Of a stretch of 64,000 nt of DNA, positions 18,373 through 27,025 are shown in pieces. Each line of letters begins with the position of its first letter. Position 1 is the first letter of the stretch. This DNA is from JAJRQY01 sp965224435 (GTDB taxonomy: Bacteria > Actinomycetota > Acidimicrobiia > Acidimicrobiales > SZUA-35), in contig OZ245048.1 in NCBI GenBank assembly GCA_965224435.1, forward strand, positions 1-64,000. The letters are read 5' to 3'. The position numbers and the translations under genes were made by a program. The notes beneath the pieces were generated by a model that ran no database searches, had not been told where the DNA came from, and saw only the letters and a program-made list of their open reading frames with translations.

Positions 18373-18978
18373 TCTGGACCGGTGAAGTTGTGGGCGTTTG
18401 CTGCGCGACTGGAGTATTCCGCCTGGCCGATGCAGGCATGAATTGTCGGGCACTTAGTCGTCCGAATGTTCATCTTGTCGCCTTCAAAGCTGGTCCTTGT
18501 TCGCTTAGGTTTCCCCACTTCCCACAGAGTTGTCCACAAATGTAAGGTTTTCGGAAATCTCTTGCACCGGGAATACGGACAACTTGTCCCGATCAGCTTG
18601 GTTACTGACCTAAGCAAGACCCCGCCACCACTGTTACCGATAAGTAACTTGTCGTTGGAATGGGACAATAGGTAGGAAACGAAGCTTGCTAGCTGTGGGT
18701 TAGGCGACGTTAGCAGCACTTGACAACGCTCTCCACCCGGCCTGTGGAAAAGGTTGGTTGCTCATGCGGAGTTCCACCCCTAGCCTTATGTCTGCACGCT
18801 GCTCTGGTCGCCGCTGACTTGTTCGGCTCTGGTCGCCCCCCAGCTTGCACCACCATCCCTACGACCGTCGAGAGTTTTGCGCTCCTGAGAGATCAGTCGC
18901 CGAGCAATCACCTTGTGCCGTAGGAACTGGCCGCACTTGCCTTTCTATGGCCTGTGTTCGTGGCCCGAGGAGAATTTC
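18373..18978. promoter_or_regulatory. dnaA-rpmH divergent promoter region with DnaA-box-like sites
   Basis: A 606-bp spacer between divergent dnaA and rpmH. It contains TTGTCCACA at 18530-18538 (the typical actinobacterial box) and TGTGGAAAA at 18743-18751 (reverse of TTTTCCACA), plus weaker variants. No ORF here has a family match. It probably holds the promoters of both genes and may contribute to origin function. GAGGAGA at 18967-18973 is the rpmH ribosome binding site. Confidence 0.6.
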
Positions 18979-19113
18979 ATGAAGCGTACATTCCAGCCAA
19001 ACAACCGTAAGAGGGCAATGAAGCACGGTTTCCGTGCCCGCAAGTCCACTCGTGGGGGTCGCGCCGTCCTTCGGTCTCGTCGTCTTAAGGGTCGCCACAA
19101 ACTTAGTGCGTGA
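18979..19113 (+). CDS. rpmH: 50S ribosomal protein L34
   Basis: A 44-residue L34 with the canonical sequence start MKRTFQPNNRKRAMKHGF and the RARKSTRGGRAVL core. The ATG at 18979 is set by the family N-terminus and a good Shine-Dalgarno sequence (GAGGAGA) 5 nt upstream. It opens the rpmH-rnpA-yidD-yidC-khpB-rsmG cluster. Its stop overlaps the rnpA start. Confidence 0.97.
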   Translation: MKRTFQPNNRKRAMKHGFRARKSTRGGRAVLRSRRLKGRHKLSA

Positions 19114-19487
19114 TCTCGTCTGTCACTCGTCGCTCCGATTTTGCTGCCCTGCGCAGCCACGGGCAACGAGCCCGCAGCCGGGGACTCAGGATGAGTTACG
19201 TTTCCTCGGTCCAAGGCCGCGAACCTGGGGCTCAAACCCACCAGGTCGCCTTTGCCATCAGCACCAAGTTTGGCAACGCCGTCGAACGAAACCGCGCCAG
19301 AAGACGGCTTCGAGCCGCCTTTGCTGGACTGGTCTCTGCCCAGAGCGACAATCCGCCGCCCTTTGGTCTGTACCTTTTGCTTCCGAGTCGAAGTGTGCTG
19401 ACGTTGCCTCACCGAGATGTGGTAAGGCTGCTCCAAGAATGCTTCGATCGGCTAGAAACAGCGGATCTGGCGAAGCAACCTACCTGA
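19110..19487 (+). CDS. rnpA: Ribonuclease P protein component
   Basis: 125 residues. The GTG start overlaps the rpmH stop (GTGA). The signature RNP motif is present as KFGNAVERNRARRRLRAAF, matching the KxGxAVxRNRxKRRLR pattern. With the RNase P RNA it matures tRNA 5' ends. The RNA gene itself is not seen in the window. Length is typical for actinobacteria. Confidence 0.93.
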   Translation: MISSVTRRSDFAALRSHGQRARSRGLRMSYVSSVQGREPGAQTHQVAFAISTKFGNAVERNRARRRLRAAFAGLVSAQSDNPPPFGLYLLLPSRSVLTLPHRDVVRLLQECFDRLETADLAKQPT

Positions 19488-19503
19488 TGAAGGGATGTTC
19501 CCC

Positions 19504-19737
19504 ATGGGACGATTGATTCTCGCAGCCATTGGTCTTTATCAGCGCACGGCACCGGCGCGCACCCCTCGTTGCCGCTACATTCCCACCTGTTCTCACTATG
19601 CAGTCGAAGCCATTGAACAGCACGGCACTGGTCGTGGGCTTTGGCTGGCGATTCGCCGGCTTGGTCGTTGCCAGCCGTTCGGCTCATTTGGTTTCGACCC
19701 TGTTCCCGGTCCGGAGAGTAAACAATGTTCGAACTAG
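19504..19737 (+). CDS. yidD: Membrane protein insertion efficiency factor YidD
   Basis: 77 residues with the YidD/UPF0161 signature: RCRYIPTCSHYAVEAIEQHG and LGRCQPFGSFGFDPVP, including the three conserved cysteines. ATG 19504 is preferred to ATG 19495, because GAAGGG at 19489-19494 is 9 nt away from the former and abuts the latter. It overlaps yidC by 13 bp. It assists YidC-dependent insertion at the membrane. Confidence 0.92.
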   Translation: MGRLILAAIGLYQRTAPARTPRCRYIPTCSHYAVEAIEQHGTGRGLWLAIRRLGRCQPFGSFGFDPVPGPESKQCSN

Positions 19738-20891
19738 TAGCCCGCGTTCTCGCTGGTTTCTACGGTCTTCCCGTCGTTGGCGGTAGCTACGGCTTTGCCA
19801 TCATCTTGTTGACCATCGCGGTCATGGTCTTGTTAATGCCTCTCACCTTGAAGGCCACTCGATCAACGATCAAGATGCAGCAAGTGCAGCCGGAGTTGAA
19901 GAAGATCCAGAAGAAGCACAAGGGCGATCGTGAGGCCCTAAACGCCGAAATGATGGAGCTCTACCAGGAGAATGGCATCAACCCGATTGGTGGTTGCCTT
20001 CCAATGCTGGCTCAAATGCCTGTTTTCTTGGTCCTGTTTCGAATTCTTCGAGGATTGACTCGTCGAGCCGATGAAGTGCCGTTCTATGACGTCGGCGCAC
20101 TTGCCGCTCAAGGCGCCAACATCCCCGTCCAGGCTGCACATACCTTTAACCCCCGTTATTTGGCCACAGATTCAGCAATGTACACTGATTTGAACCAGGC
20201 TACGGAAATGAAATTCGGACCATTTGACCTGGCTGGCGAGGCACTCGACATACTCAGAGACGACTTTGTCACCGCCATTCCCTACATCATCCTGATCCTC
20301 TTCGTGGTGGCTACTAGCTTCTATCAGCAGAAGCAGGTTTCGGCCCGTCGCGACGACAACGACACAACCCCGGTGAATTCTCAACAGCAGATGATCCTGA
20401 AAGTTCTCCCGCTCATGACGGGGATCTGGTCCTTTATCTTCCCTGCTGGCTTGGTGTTGTACTGGGCCACCTCGAACGTTTTTCGTATTGGACAGCAGGC
20501 CTACATCACTCACCAGATCTACGGAAAAGAAGGAGCCACGGAGATCATCGCCGAGGCACGAGTGAAGAACAAGGCCCTCGCTTCCGAGGGTGACGAGAAA
20601 TCAAAAAAATCCGATGATTCGGCGTCAGACAACAACGACGGATCGTCAAAGAACTCTGATGGCAAGTCCAAAAAGGACAAGTCGTCAAGTGCCAAGAAAG
20701 CATCATCCCAGTCCAAATTGGACGATGCAGATGGTGAATCCAGAAAGTCAAAGAAGTCGACTGCAGCTGACAAAGAAGCAGCCTGGCAGAAAAAGCGAGA
20801 TCAGAAAGCCAAGATAGACCCTTCGAAGTCCAGCCGGATTACCCCGAAGGGCACGTCACCAAAGGCTTCCAAGAAGAATCGGAAGAGGTAA
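19725..20891 (+). CDS. yidC: Membrane protein insertase YidC/Oxa1
   Basis: 388 residues. Helices lie near residues 18-40, 95-115, 180-200 and 225-250, with the cytosolic loop between helices 1 and 2 rich in charged residues (TIKMQQVQPELKKIQKKHKG) and the motif NPIGGCLPMLAQMPVFLVLF. This is the short Gram-positive type without a large periplasmic domain. The last ~125 residues form a very basic Lys/Ser-rich tail, likely ribosome-contacting. It is followed 2 bp later by the khpB gene. Confidence 0.95.
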   Translation: MFELVARVLAGFYGLPVVGGSYGFAIILLTIAVMVLLMPLTLKATRSTIKMQQVQPELKKIQKKHKGDREALNAEMMELYQENGINPIGGCLPMLAQMPVFLVLFRILRGLTRRADEVPFYDVGALAAQGANIPVQAAHTFNPRYLATDSAMYTDLNQATEMKFGPFDLAGEALDILRDDFVTAIPYIILILFVVATSFYQQKQVSARRDDNDTTPVNSQQQMILKVLPLMTGIWSFIFPAGLVLYWATSNVFRIGQQAYITHQIYGKEGATEIIAEARVKNKALASEGDEKSKKSDDSASDNNDGSSKNSDGKSKKDKSSSAKKASSQSKLDDADGESRKSKKSTAADKEAAWQKKRDQKAKIDPSKSSRITPKGTSPKASKKNRKR

Positions 20892-20893
20892 CT

Positions 20894-21907
20894 ATGGAAT
20901 GGGTTGAAACAACGTCCAAGTCGGTCGAAGAGGCCAAGGAGCTTGCGTTAGACAAGCTCGGAATTGATACAGCGGACGCCGAGTTCGAGGTTCTGGAGGA
21001 ACCTAGGCAAGGTCTGTTCGGTCGAACCAGAGGACAGGCTCGGGTACGGGCCAGGATCGTTCCACAAAACACTCAAACCAAGGATGACCGGGCCCGGCGT
21101 CGTCGCAAGCCAAAAGGTGGCAAGGGCGATGGAGGCGGCAACAAGACTCGCAACACGAGTCGAGAGTCCGGTTCTAGCGAGCGTAGTGAAGAGTCAACCA
21201 GTGAGGGAGGCCGTGACTCATCCGGATCGAAGCCTCGTCAGTCTGGTGAGGGAAGTCGATCTCGAAATCAGGGTTCATCAGATGGCCGGAATTCTCGTGG
21301 ACGGAACTCGGGCAGAGGTCAAGAGAACGGTGGCTCGAAGGGCCAGCGCCAACGGAGTAATCGATCCCAGAGGTCTGACTCCCCCAAGAAGGAAGATGCA
21401 TCAATGGAAGAAGTAAATGCCTGTGTCGAAACATTCTTGAGTGGGTTGACCGAAGCTTTCGGCATCGACACGAATGTGGAGATCGATACCTCCAACGACG
21501 AGATCATGGCTCACATCGGAGGTAAGCACGGCTTGCTCCTTGGACCGAAGGCCCGAACTCTGGATGCGATCCAAGAACTCACGCGGGTGACAGCCCAGCG
21601 CTCGGTTCCATCATCGATCCGAATCAAGGTCGATGTCGGTGGCTATCGAGTCGCTCGAAAGGCCTCCTTGGAGACCTTCGCTCGGGATGCCGCAGAGAAG
21701 GCTATCGAAGATTCGGTCGAAGTTGTTCTTGAACCGATGTCGTCAGCCGACCGAAAGATCATTCACGATGAACTCAATGATCATGCCGGTGTGAGTACCC
21801 GATCTGCAGGGACCGATCCTCGTCGCCGAGTTGTTGTGGTTCCCGATGAGGATGAGGTGGTTGTGTCTGAGGACGACAGCAGCGATGCTTCTGAGGATGA
21901 CGAGTAG
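20894..21907 (+). CDS. khpB: KhpB/Jag-type RNA-binding protein
   Basis: 337 residues. The Jag N-terminal domain (MEWVETTSKSVEEAKELAL through GLFGRTRGQARVRARI) occupies about 1-57. A disordered Arg/Gly/Ser-rich linker of about 120 residues follows. The KH domain (IMAHIGGKHGLLLGPKARTLDAIQELT) and the R3H domain (RVARKASLETFARDAAEKA) lie at about 180-290, and the tail is acidic. KhpB proteins bind sRNAs and mRNAs and influence cell shape. The linker is longer than in most homologues I know. The stop overlaps rsmG by 11 bp. Confidence 0.9.
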   Translation: MEWVETTSKSVEEAKELALDKLGIDTADAEFEVLEEPRQGLFGRTRGQARVRARIVPQNTQTKDDRARRRRKPKGGKGDGGGNKTRNTSRESGSSERSEESTSEGGRDSSGSKPRQSGEGSRSRNQGSSDGRNSRGRNSGRGQENGGSKGQRQRSNRSQRSDSPKKEDASMEEVNACVETFLSGLTEAFGIDTNVEIDTSNDEIMAHIGGKHGLLLGPKARTLDAIQELTRVTAQRSVPSSIRIKVDVGGYRVARKASLETFARDAAEKAIEDSVEVVLEPMSSADRKIIHDELNDHAGVSTRSAGTDPRRRVVVVPDEDEVVVSEDDSSDASEDDE

Positions 21908-22550
21908 TACCGAATCTGAAGAACAACTTACTTCCGTTCTTGAACGGGCCCGGACCGCGGGTTTCCTCGGTCCGGGCCCGCTTCGCGTTCATAGTGAGCA
22001 CGCTCGGGCTTTTGCCACTCCAATCCCCCACCAGGCCCGGCGTCTACTTGATCTTGGTTCTGGCGGCGGCGTTCCCGGTTTGCCCCTCTTTGTACGACAT
22101 GCTCAATTGAGTGGGGTGCTGCTGGATGCGTCGGAGAAGCGTTGCGCGTTTCTGAGTTGGGCGATTGCTGAACTGGATCTGCAAGATCGGGTTGAGGTGC
22201 GGCGTGGCCGGGCGGAGCAGCTGGGCCATGAGTCTGATCTGCGAAGCCAGTTTGATGTCGTAACTTGTCGAGGGTTCGGGCCCCCGTCGGCAACAGTGGA
22301 AGGAGCAGTAGCGTTCCTCAGCGATGGAGGCGTACTGGTAATCAGTGAACCTCCTGAAGGGCGGGTCTGGTCCAGCGACCAACTTGAGACAGTTGGACTT
22401 CAACAACTTGTAATGAGTCAATCCGACCCGCTTGACCGTGGCGATGCGCTGATCGTTGCCTTTAGTCGAATCGCAGCAACACCCTCGCACCTACCTCGCT
22501 CCATCAAGAAGCAGCGAGCCAAGCCCCTCGGTGTTCTCGAAGAGGGATAG
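21897..22550 (+). CDS. rsmG: 16S rRNA (guanine-N7) methyltransferase RsmG
   Basis: 217 residues from ATG 21897. The SAM-binding motif I is LLDLGSGGGVPGLPL, followed by VLLDASEKRCAFLSWAI and VTCRGFGPPSATVEGA, all diagnostic for RsmG/GidB, which makes m7G527 in 16S rRNA. The frame is open upstream to 21831, but MTSSTES, overlapping the khpB stop, fits translational coupling. It is normally followed directly by parA; here a 1.9 kb gap intervenes. Confidence 0.94.
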   Translation: MTSSTESEEQLTSVLERARTAGFLGPGPLRVHSEHARAFATPIPHQARRLLDLGSGGGVPGLPLFVRHAQLSGVLLDASEKRCAFLSWAIAELDLQDRVEVRRGRAEQLGHESDLRSQFDVVTCRGFGPPSATVEGAVAFLSDGGVLVISEPPEGRVWSSDQLETVGLQQLVMSQSDPLDRGDALIVAFSRIAATPSHLPRSIKKQRAKPLGVLEEG

Positions 22551-22580
22551 GCACCGGGGCAGAGACACGATCCATCGGAA

Positions 22581-22596
22581 AGTTTCACGTGGAACA
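22581..22596. promoter_or_regulatory. parS-like ParB-binding site
   Basis: aGTTTCACGTGgAACA matches the bacterial parS consensus TGTTTCACGTGAAACA at 14 of 16 positions and keeps the central CACGTG. It lies 31 bp downstream of the rsmG stop, close to parA and parB. Confidence 0.8.
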
Positions 22597-24307
22597 ATCT
22601 GCCACGATCCGGATCCAGGCGATCTACACACAACCCGAGGCCTCGAGGTAGAGCCGCGTATTCAAACGAGTCTGTCGCTTCGCCCGTTTGCAGATGGCAT
22701 ACCCGACGGCAACAATAGCCCTACTAATCCCATGCAGATCGTTGCCGGACGACTCCCGTTCCCTGGGAGCCAAAAAATGGGCACTCAGCACTGGGAGGAC
22801 CTGCGGTGAAGCATCCGAAAACCGTTGGGCCACCACGGCACTCATGCGATAGACCGCTGAGACTGTCGGCAAGCAGCCAACTATCGAGACGGGCGGCGAA
22901 CTCATTTCCAGAAGATCCGTTTGGAGACCGGTAGCCTTGGGATGAGCCGGTTCTCATTCCGAGTTGGTCGGTTTCAATCCTGCATGGACCCGAAGACGGC
23001 AATCCGATTCATCGCTGAAATCGCTGGCATCCTGTAAGTTTCCCTGGCCACCTTGCGTCCTCCGCTTACGTTAGCCCAGTCAACGGCTATCTGGAACTGG
23101 CCTGACAGGCGGTCGGAAAATCCGTGCCGGGAATCACAAGTTGAAGAGGGTGCCGTGCCTGGCAGCTTGGGACACGCCTGCTGCGATTACGACGATTGCG
23201 GCGGATCACACGCGGCTTGTAAACCTGGTATTCGCGAGGGGCGATTGACTAGTGACGCATCTATCTTGCGGCATGGAGGTCTTCTTTGAGTCACTGGTCA
23301 ATCGGTGGCTTCCAGGGATCGAGTATTGAGGGTGGGAGTGTTGGTCCCGGTTTGCGTCGTGGGGGATTGGTGAGGCCAGGGCAGGCGTCGATGTACATCG
23401 AATGGGCCGGAGAGGTGATGTCGGGTATGGCGCCGACGAATCTGTTCATAAGAGCTGCACCTGGTCCCTTGGGCATTGGGGCGGCTGAGTTGCTGGCCGA
23501 GTCGACGGTTGGACGGACACATCGGCGACACCACTATCCAACGGGCTCCTTCGCCAGTACTTCTCCAAGCACGCCGATCTTGGGATCTACACCCGGGCTT
23601 CACTGTCTGCATGTTCCGTGGTTCACCAACCGAAAGTGGTTCTCTCAATTGGTAGTCGGCGGCGATGGTCATGGCCCTCTTTGACATTCGCTCTCTCGAT
23701 GATGTTGCTCTCCAAATAGCTTTAGGGGTCAGGAGAGAGGCCAGATCAGCTGCATTTCTACAGCCTCGTGATGAGGAGTGCCGCTGGCTCGCGCCCGCCG
23801 AGGGAGTGATGCAGATCGAACAACCTTCGCCAGTTGGCGGATGGGCAATCGACGAACCTGACCGACTGGGCGCACGGGGGTGGTTCCCCCGGGGCCGTCG
23901 CGTTGAGACCGAGGCTCGCCAGTCCGAGGATCTCACTGGCGCCAATGTTGTCTCATCGTTTCCAGCTACCCGGCCGCTCGCCGCTCGTCGGAGACAGAAT
24001 CTGGCAAAGCGCGGCTTTGCGACCACTATTTTCGACCGGTGGGTGCCTACTGCTGGAACAATGAATCGTAGACCGTGGTCTTGGTGCCGCCGCACGAAGC
24101 GGATCACTCCCTGACTGCCGAGGGAATGTCATGTCCTTGCTGGCGATGGAAGTCACCCGTTCCAAGCGGGCCTGGAAGAACCCGATCGTTGGTTGGCACC
24201 GCAGGGTGGGAGACCATTCAACAAGGGAGGAACGCAGCAATGCGTCCAAATGTCGCTCTTGGGCCTGGTGGTTGGCTAAGGTCAAGGGCTTGAGGGAAGC
24301 ACCGCCC

Positions 24308-24323
24308 TGTTCCACGTGAAACA
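24308..24323. promoter_or_regulatory. parS site upstream of parA
   Basis: TGTTCCACGTGAAACA matches the parS consensus at 15 of 16 positions. It lies 94 bp upstream of the parA start codon. Being origin-proximal and beside parAB, it is very probably a functional centromere site. Confidence 0.9.
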
Positions 24324-24416
24324 CTTGGCGTGTTCCCACTCATTCGCCATTCATACCATTGCTTCCAATTCCCTCCGTTTCTGAGGGGAATATCTGTCGC
24401 TCCAAGAGGAGAGTAC

Positions 24417-25445
24417 ATGACTAACTTTGAGCCACGTCGGCCGGAAGACTCGCCAGACGTGAGGTCCACCCCGGACAACTGGAGCGATCCCTCCGGGCTG
24501 TCTGATTCAATGAACAAGCCACCATCGCCAATCCTTCCAGAAGCAATCCCGGGCGACAATGTGAGCTCGGACGATCCCTTATTGGAGAACGAGACTGCGG
24601 GGAGTGAGGAGACGATTACCGAAGTGCCCACAAGCCAGACTGTCTTCCATAGCACTGAATCCAAGGCGCCAACTCGTTCCGGACCTCGGGTCGTGGCGGT
24701 TGCGAACCAGAAGGGTGGAGTTGGTAAGACCACGACAACGGTCAATCTCGGCGCTGCCGCTGCCGAACTCGGACATCGAGTACTCGTGGTTGATCTTGAC
24801 CCCCAAGGCAATGCCAGTACAGGTTTAGGGATCAATCCTCGCAGCCTGGAATCGTCAATGTATGACGTACTACTACACGATGTGCCCATCGATGAAGCGA
24901 TCGAAGCGGCCTCGGTGAGAAATCTCTTTCTTGCTCCGGCCAACCTTGATCTGGCTGGAGCGGAGATCGAGTTGGTACCAGCCTTCAGTCGAGAGCTGCG
25001 ACTCAAGAACGCACTTGCTGCGGTAGCCGAGGACTATGACCTGGTCCTGATTGATTGCCCACCTTCGCTTGGCCTACTAACAGTCAACGCCTTTGCGGCG
25101 GCAACCGAAGTTATGGTTCCCGTGCAGTGTGAGTACTACGCGCTTGAAGGATTAGGCCAGCTCCTGCGAAACGTAGATCTGGTTCAGAGGAACCTCAACG
25201 CCGACCTGAGTCTGTCTGCGATCGTTCTCGTGATGTACGATGCTCGCACGAACCTCTCGGCTCAAGTCGCCCAGGAAGTACGAGAGCATTTCGGTTCCAC
25301 GGTTTGTCGGGTTGTCATTCCTCGAACGGTTCGATTGTCGGAGGCACCAAGCTTCGGTCAACCGATCACGGTTTTTGATCCAACTTCTCGGGGAGCTCTT
25401 GCTTACCGAGACCTCGCAAAGGAGTTTGCCGGTGAACCGACGTAG
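24417..25445 (+). CDS. parA: Chromosome-partitioning ATPase ParA (Soj)
   Basis: 342 residues from ATG 24417, which has AAGAGGAGA at 24404-24412; an upstream in-frame extension to 24330 lacks this and overlaps the parS site. The deviant Walker A is VANQKGGVGKTTTTVNLGAA, followed by VLVVDLDPQGNASTGLGI and LIDCPPSLGLLTVNAF. The ATPase forms a nucleoid-bound gradient that moves ParB-parS complexes. An unusual N-terminal extension of about 88 acidic, Pro/Ser-rich residues precedes the ATPase core. It overlaps parB by 14 bp. Confidence 0.95.
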   Translation: MTNFEPRRPEDSPDVRSTPDNWSDPSGLSDSMNKPPSPILPEAIPGDNVSSDDPLLENETAGSEETITEVPTSQTVFHSTESKAPTRSGPRVVAVANQKGGVGKTTTTVNLGAAAAELGHRVLVVDLDPQGNASTGLGINPRSLESSMYDVLLHDVPIDEAIEAASVRNLFLAPANLDLAGAEIELVPAFSRELRLKNALAAVAEDYDLVLIDCPPSLGLLTVNAFAAATEVMVPVQCEYYALEGLGQLLRNVDLVQRNLNADLSLSAIVLVMYDARTNLSAQVAQEVREHFGSTVCRVVIPRTVRLSEAPSFGQPITVFDPTSRGALAYRDLAKEFAGEPT

Positions 25446-26334
25446 CGGATTAGGTAAAGGACTCGACTCACTCATTCCGAAGGATGTCGGATCGACTGAT
25501 TCCGGTGAAGGCTTGTTGGAGATTCCGGTCAGTGCAATCTCGGCTAATGAGTTCCAGCCGAGAACGCGCTTTGATGAAGAAGCCTTGGTTTCTCTCACCG
25601 ACTCGATCCGCGAGGTTGGCGTACTTCAGCCGATTCTGGTTCGCCGAACGGCGCCAAACCAGTATGCGTTGATCGCGGGGGAGCGACGTTGGCGCGCCGC
25701 CCGTCGAGCCGGCCTGCCCACGGTGCCGGCAGTGATCCGTGAAGTTGACGACCGGCGATCGCTTGAACATGCCATTGTTGAGAACCTTCATCGAGAAGAC
25801 CTTCATGCAATGGAGGAGGCTTCGGCCTATCAGCGCTTGATCGAAGAGTTTGGACTCACCCAAGAACAAGTCGCTACTCGAGTTGGCAAGAGTCGCTCAG
25901 CGGTTGCAAACACACTGCGACTCTTCCAGCTTCCGGGTTCGGTTCAAGCTATGGTCGCTAACGGGCAGCTGTCGGCGGGTCATGCTCGCGCCCTGCTCGG
26001 CAGTCCCGATCGAGTATTTCAGGAATCGTTGGCGGCGAAGGTAACAACGGAGAGTCTGAACGTCCGTCAGGTCGAAGAGCAGGTTCGAGTCCATTTGGCC
26101 GAAACTGAGAGTGCTGATGCGACGGAGGACAAGACTCCCGATGGTTCTTCGATTGGCGAGACGAAGCCTGCCGGCATTCTCGAGCTGGAGTCCATTCTGG
26201 CTGCCCATCTGGATACACGCGTCAAGGTCACAGCTGGTAAGGGCAAAGGTCGCATGATGGTAGATTTTGCTGACCTGTCTGACCTGGAACGAATCTTCCG
26301 GGTGGTGATGGAGGGCAGACCAGCCTCTGACTAG
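25432..26334 (+). CDS. parB: Chromosome-partitioning protein ParB (Spo0J)
   Basis: 300 residues from GTG 25432, with AAGGAG 8 nt upstream and the typical N-terminus (V)NRRSGLGKGLDSLIP. The CTPase/ParB-N domain has GVLQPILVRR and the GERRWRAARRAGL arginine patch. The helix-turn-helix reads LTQEQVATRVGKSRSAVANTL, and the C-terminal dimerisation domain ends DLSDLERIFRVVM. It binds the nearby parS sites and spreads as a CTP-dependent clamp. Confidence 0.96.
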   Translation: MNRRSGLGKGLDSLIPKDVGSTDSGEGLLEIPVSAISANEFQPRTRFDEEALVSLTDSIREVGVLQPILVRRTAPNQYALIAGERRWRAARRAGLPTVPAVIREVDDRRSLEHAIVENLHREDLHAMEEASAYQRLIEEFGLTQEQVATRVGKSRSAVANTLRLFQLPGSVQAMVANGQLSAGHARALLGSPDRVFQESLAAKVTTESLNVRQVEEQVRVHLAETESADATEDKTPDGSSIGETKPAGILELESILAAHLDTRVKVTAGKGKGRMMVDFADLSDLERIFRVVMEGRPASD

Positions 26335-26391
26335 CCGTTGATGAGTCTGAAGCCTTGGATCAGAGTCGCCGAATTTCCGGTTTCCACACTC

Positions 26392-26400
26392 TGTGGATAA
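26392..26400 (-). promoter_or_regulatory. Isolated consensus DnaA box
   Basis: TGTGGATAA is the exact reverse complement of the consensus TTATCCACA. It lies in the parB-trxA spacer, 58 bp after the parB stop and about 8 kb from dnaA. It may titrate DnaA; a chance match is possible. Confidence 0.5.
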
Positions 26401-26549
26401 ACCTGTGTGTTCTATGAACTCTCGATGCAGACTTCGGGGCCGGCGATTTGGGGCCCAGGACTCTGGGCGTGCAGTAGAGGTCGATGTTGCCGCAACACCT
26501 GTTGTCCGGGGTAGATGCCGGGAGCACGTGTCGGTGGCAGAGGACGGCA

Positions 26550-26590
26550 AAACGACAAAAGCCGAAACCTCGAAAGGTCCCGGCTTCTGC
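26550..26590 (-). terminator. Terminator of trxA
   Basis: On the minus strand AAGCCG and ACCT pair with AGGT and CGGCTT around a TTCG tetraloop, followed by TTGTCGTTTT. It sits 24 bp after the trxA stop. The plus strand also has T-rich flanking, so it could serve parB read-through from the other side. Confidence 0.75.
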
Positions 26591-26614
26591 TTCGTTTAGA
26601 GAATGGAAGGTGGG

Positions 26615-26935
26615 TTAGAGACCCATTTCCTCCACCATTTGCGACTTACCCTTAGCTCCAACAATCTTCTTGTCGAGCTCACCGTCTCGAAAAACGAGGA
26701 TGGTTGGGATACTCATGACACCAAATCTCTGGGCGATGCTTGGATTTTCATCCACGTTCAACTTGGTGATCACGACTGCGTCACCTTGTTCAGTGGCGAT
26801 CTCGTCCAGGATTGGAGCGATCATCTTGCAAGGTCCGCACCACTCGGCCCAGAAGTCGACGACGACTGGCGCTGAGTTTCCGTTGACGACTTCATCGAAG
26901 GTCGCCTCGGTGAGGGTGATGATATTTTCTGACAT
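26615..26935 (-). CDS. trxA: Thioredoxin
   Basis: 106 residues with the active site WAEWCGPCK, the cis-Pro segment VMSIPTILVFRDG and the typical N-terminal strand. It reduces protein disulfides and is recycled by TrxB, encoded just upstream on the same strand. ATG 26935 (MSENII) has GGAGG 10 nt upstream; an in-frame start at 26956 lacks one. The gene is followed by a terminator hairpin. Confidence 0.96.
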   Translation of the reverse strand: MSENIITLTEATFDEVVNGNSAPVVVDFWAEWCGPCKMIAPILDEIATEQGDAVVITKLNVDENPSIAQRFGVMSIPTILVFRDGELDKKIVGAKGKSQMVEEMGL

Positions 26936-27025
26936 TTGGCTTTGGCCTCCATACATACTTCGAGATTGACAACACCGGATCTACGTCTTGCTATTCCCCG
27001 GAAGGAATTATTTGTTGGCGATGAT

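Larger units (their letters stand above)
22551..24416. other. 1.9-kb stretch without a supportable gene, flanked by parS-like sites
   Basis: This interval separates rsmG from parA. ORFs of 117 to 269 codons exist on both strands (largest at 23298-24107 minus and 23665-24114 plus). They overlap antiparallel, are Arg/Ser-rich, lack a family I recognise and have no good ribosome binding sites. I saw no tRNA, RNase P RNA or tmRNA signature. parS-like sites sit near each end (22581-22596 and 24308-24323). The stretch could be a decayed gene, a structured RNA, or a centromere spacer. Confidence 0.5.

Noticed and set aside
23298..24107. 269-codon minus-strand ORF between rsmG and parA
   Set aside because: Arg/Ser-rich composition typical of an antisense shadow, no recognisable domain, overlaps an opposing 149-codon ORF, and no ribosome binding site; kept only as part of the undefined region.
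23665..24114. 149-codon plus-strand ORF in the same region
   Set aside because: No family recognised and no clear ribosome binding site; composition intermediate. Could be a relic, but not supportable as a gene.
24160..24270. Sequence with GGAACGCAGCAA reminiscent of an SRP RNA core
   Set aside because: The flanking bases do not pair to form the required GGAA-capped helix 8, so a 4.5S RNA call is not supported.
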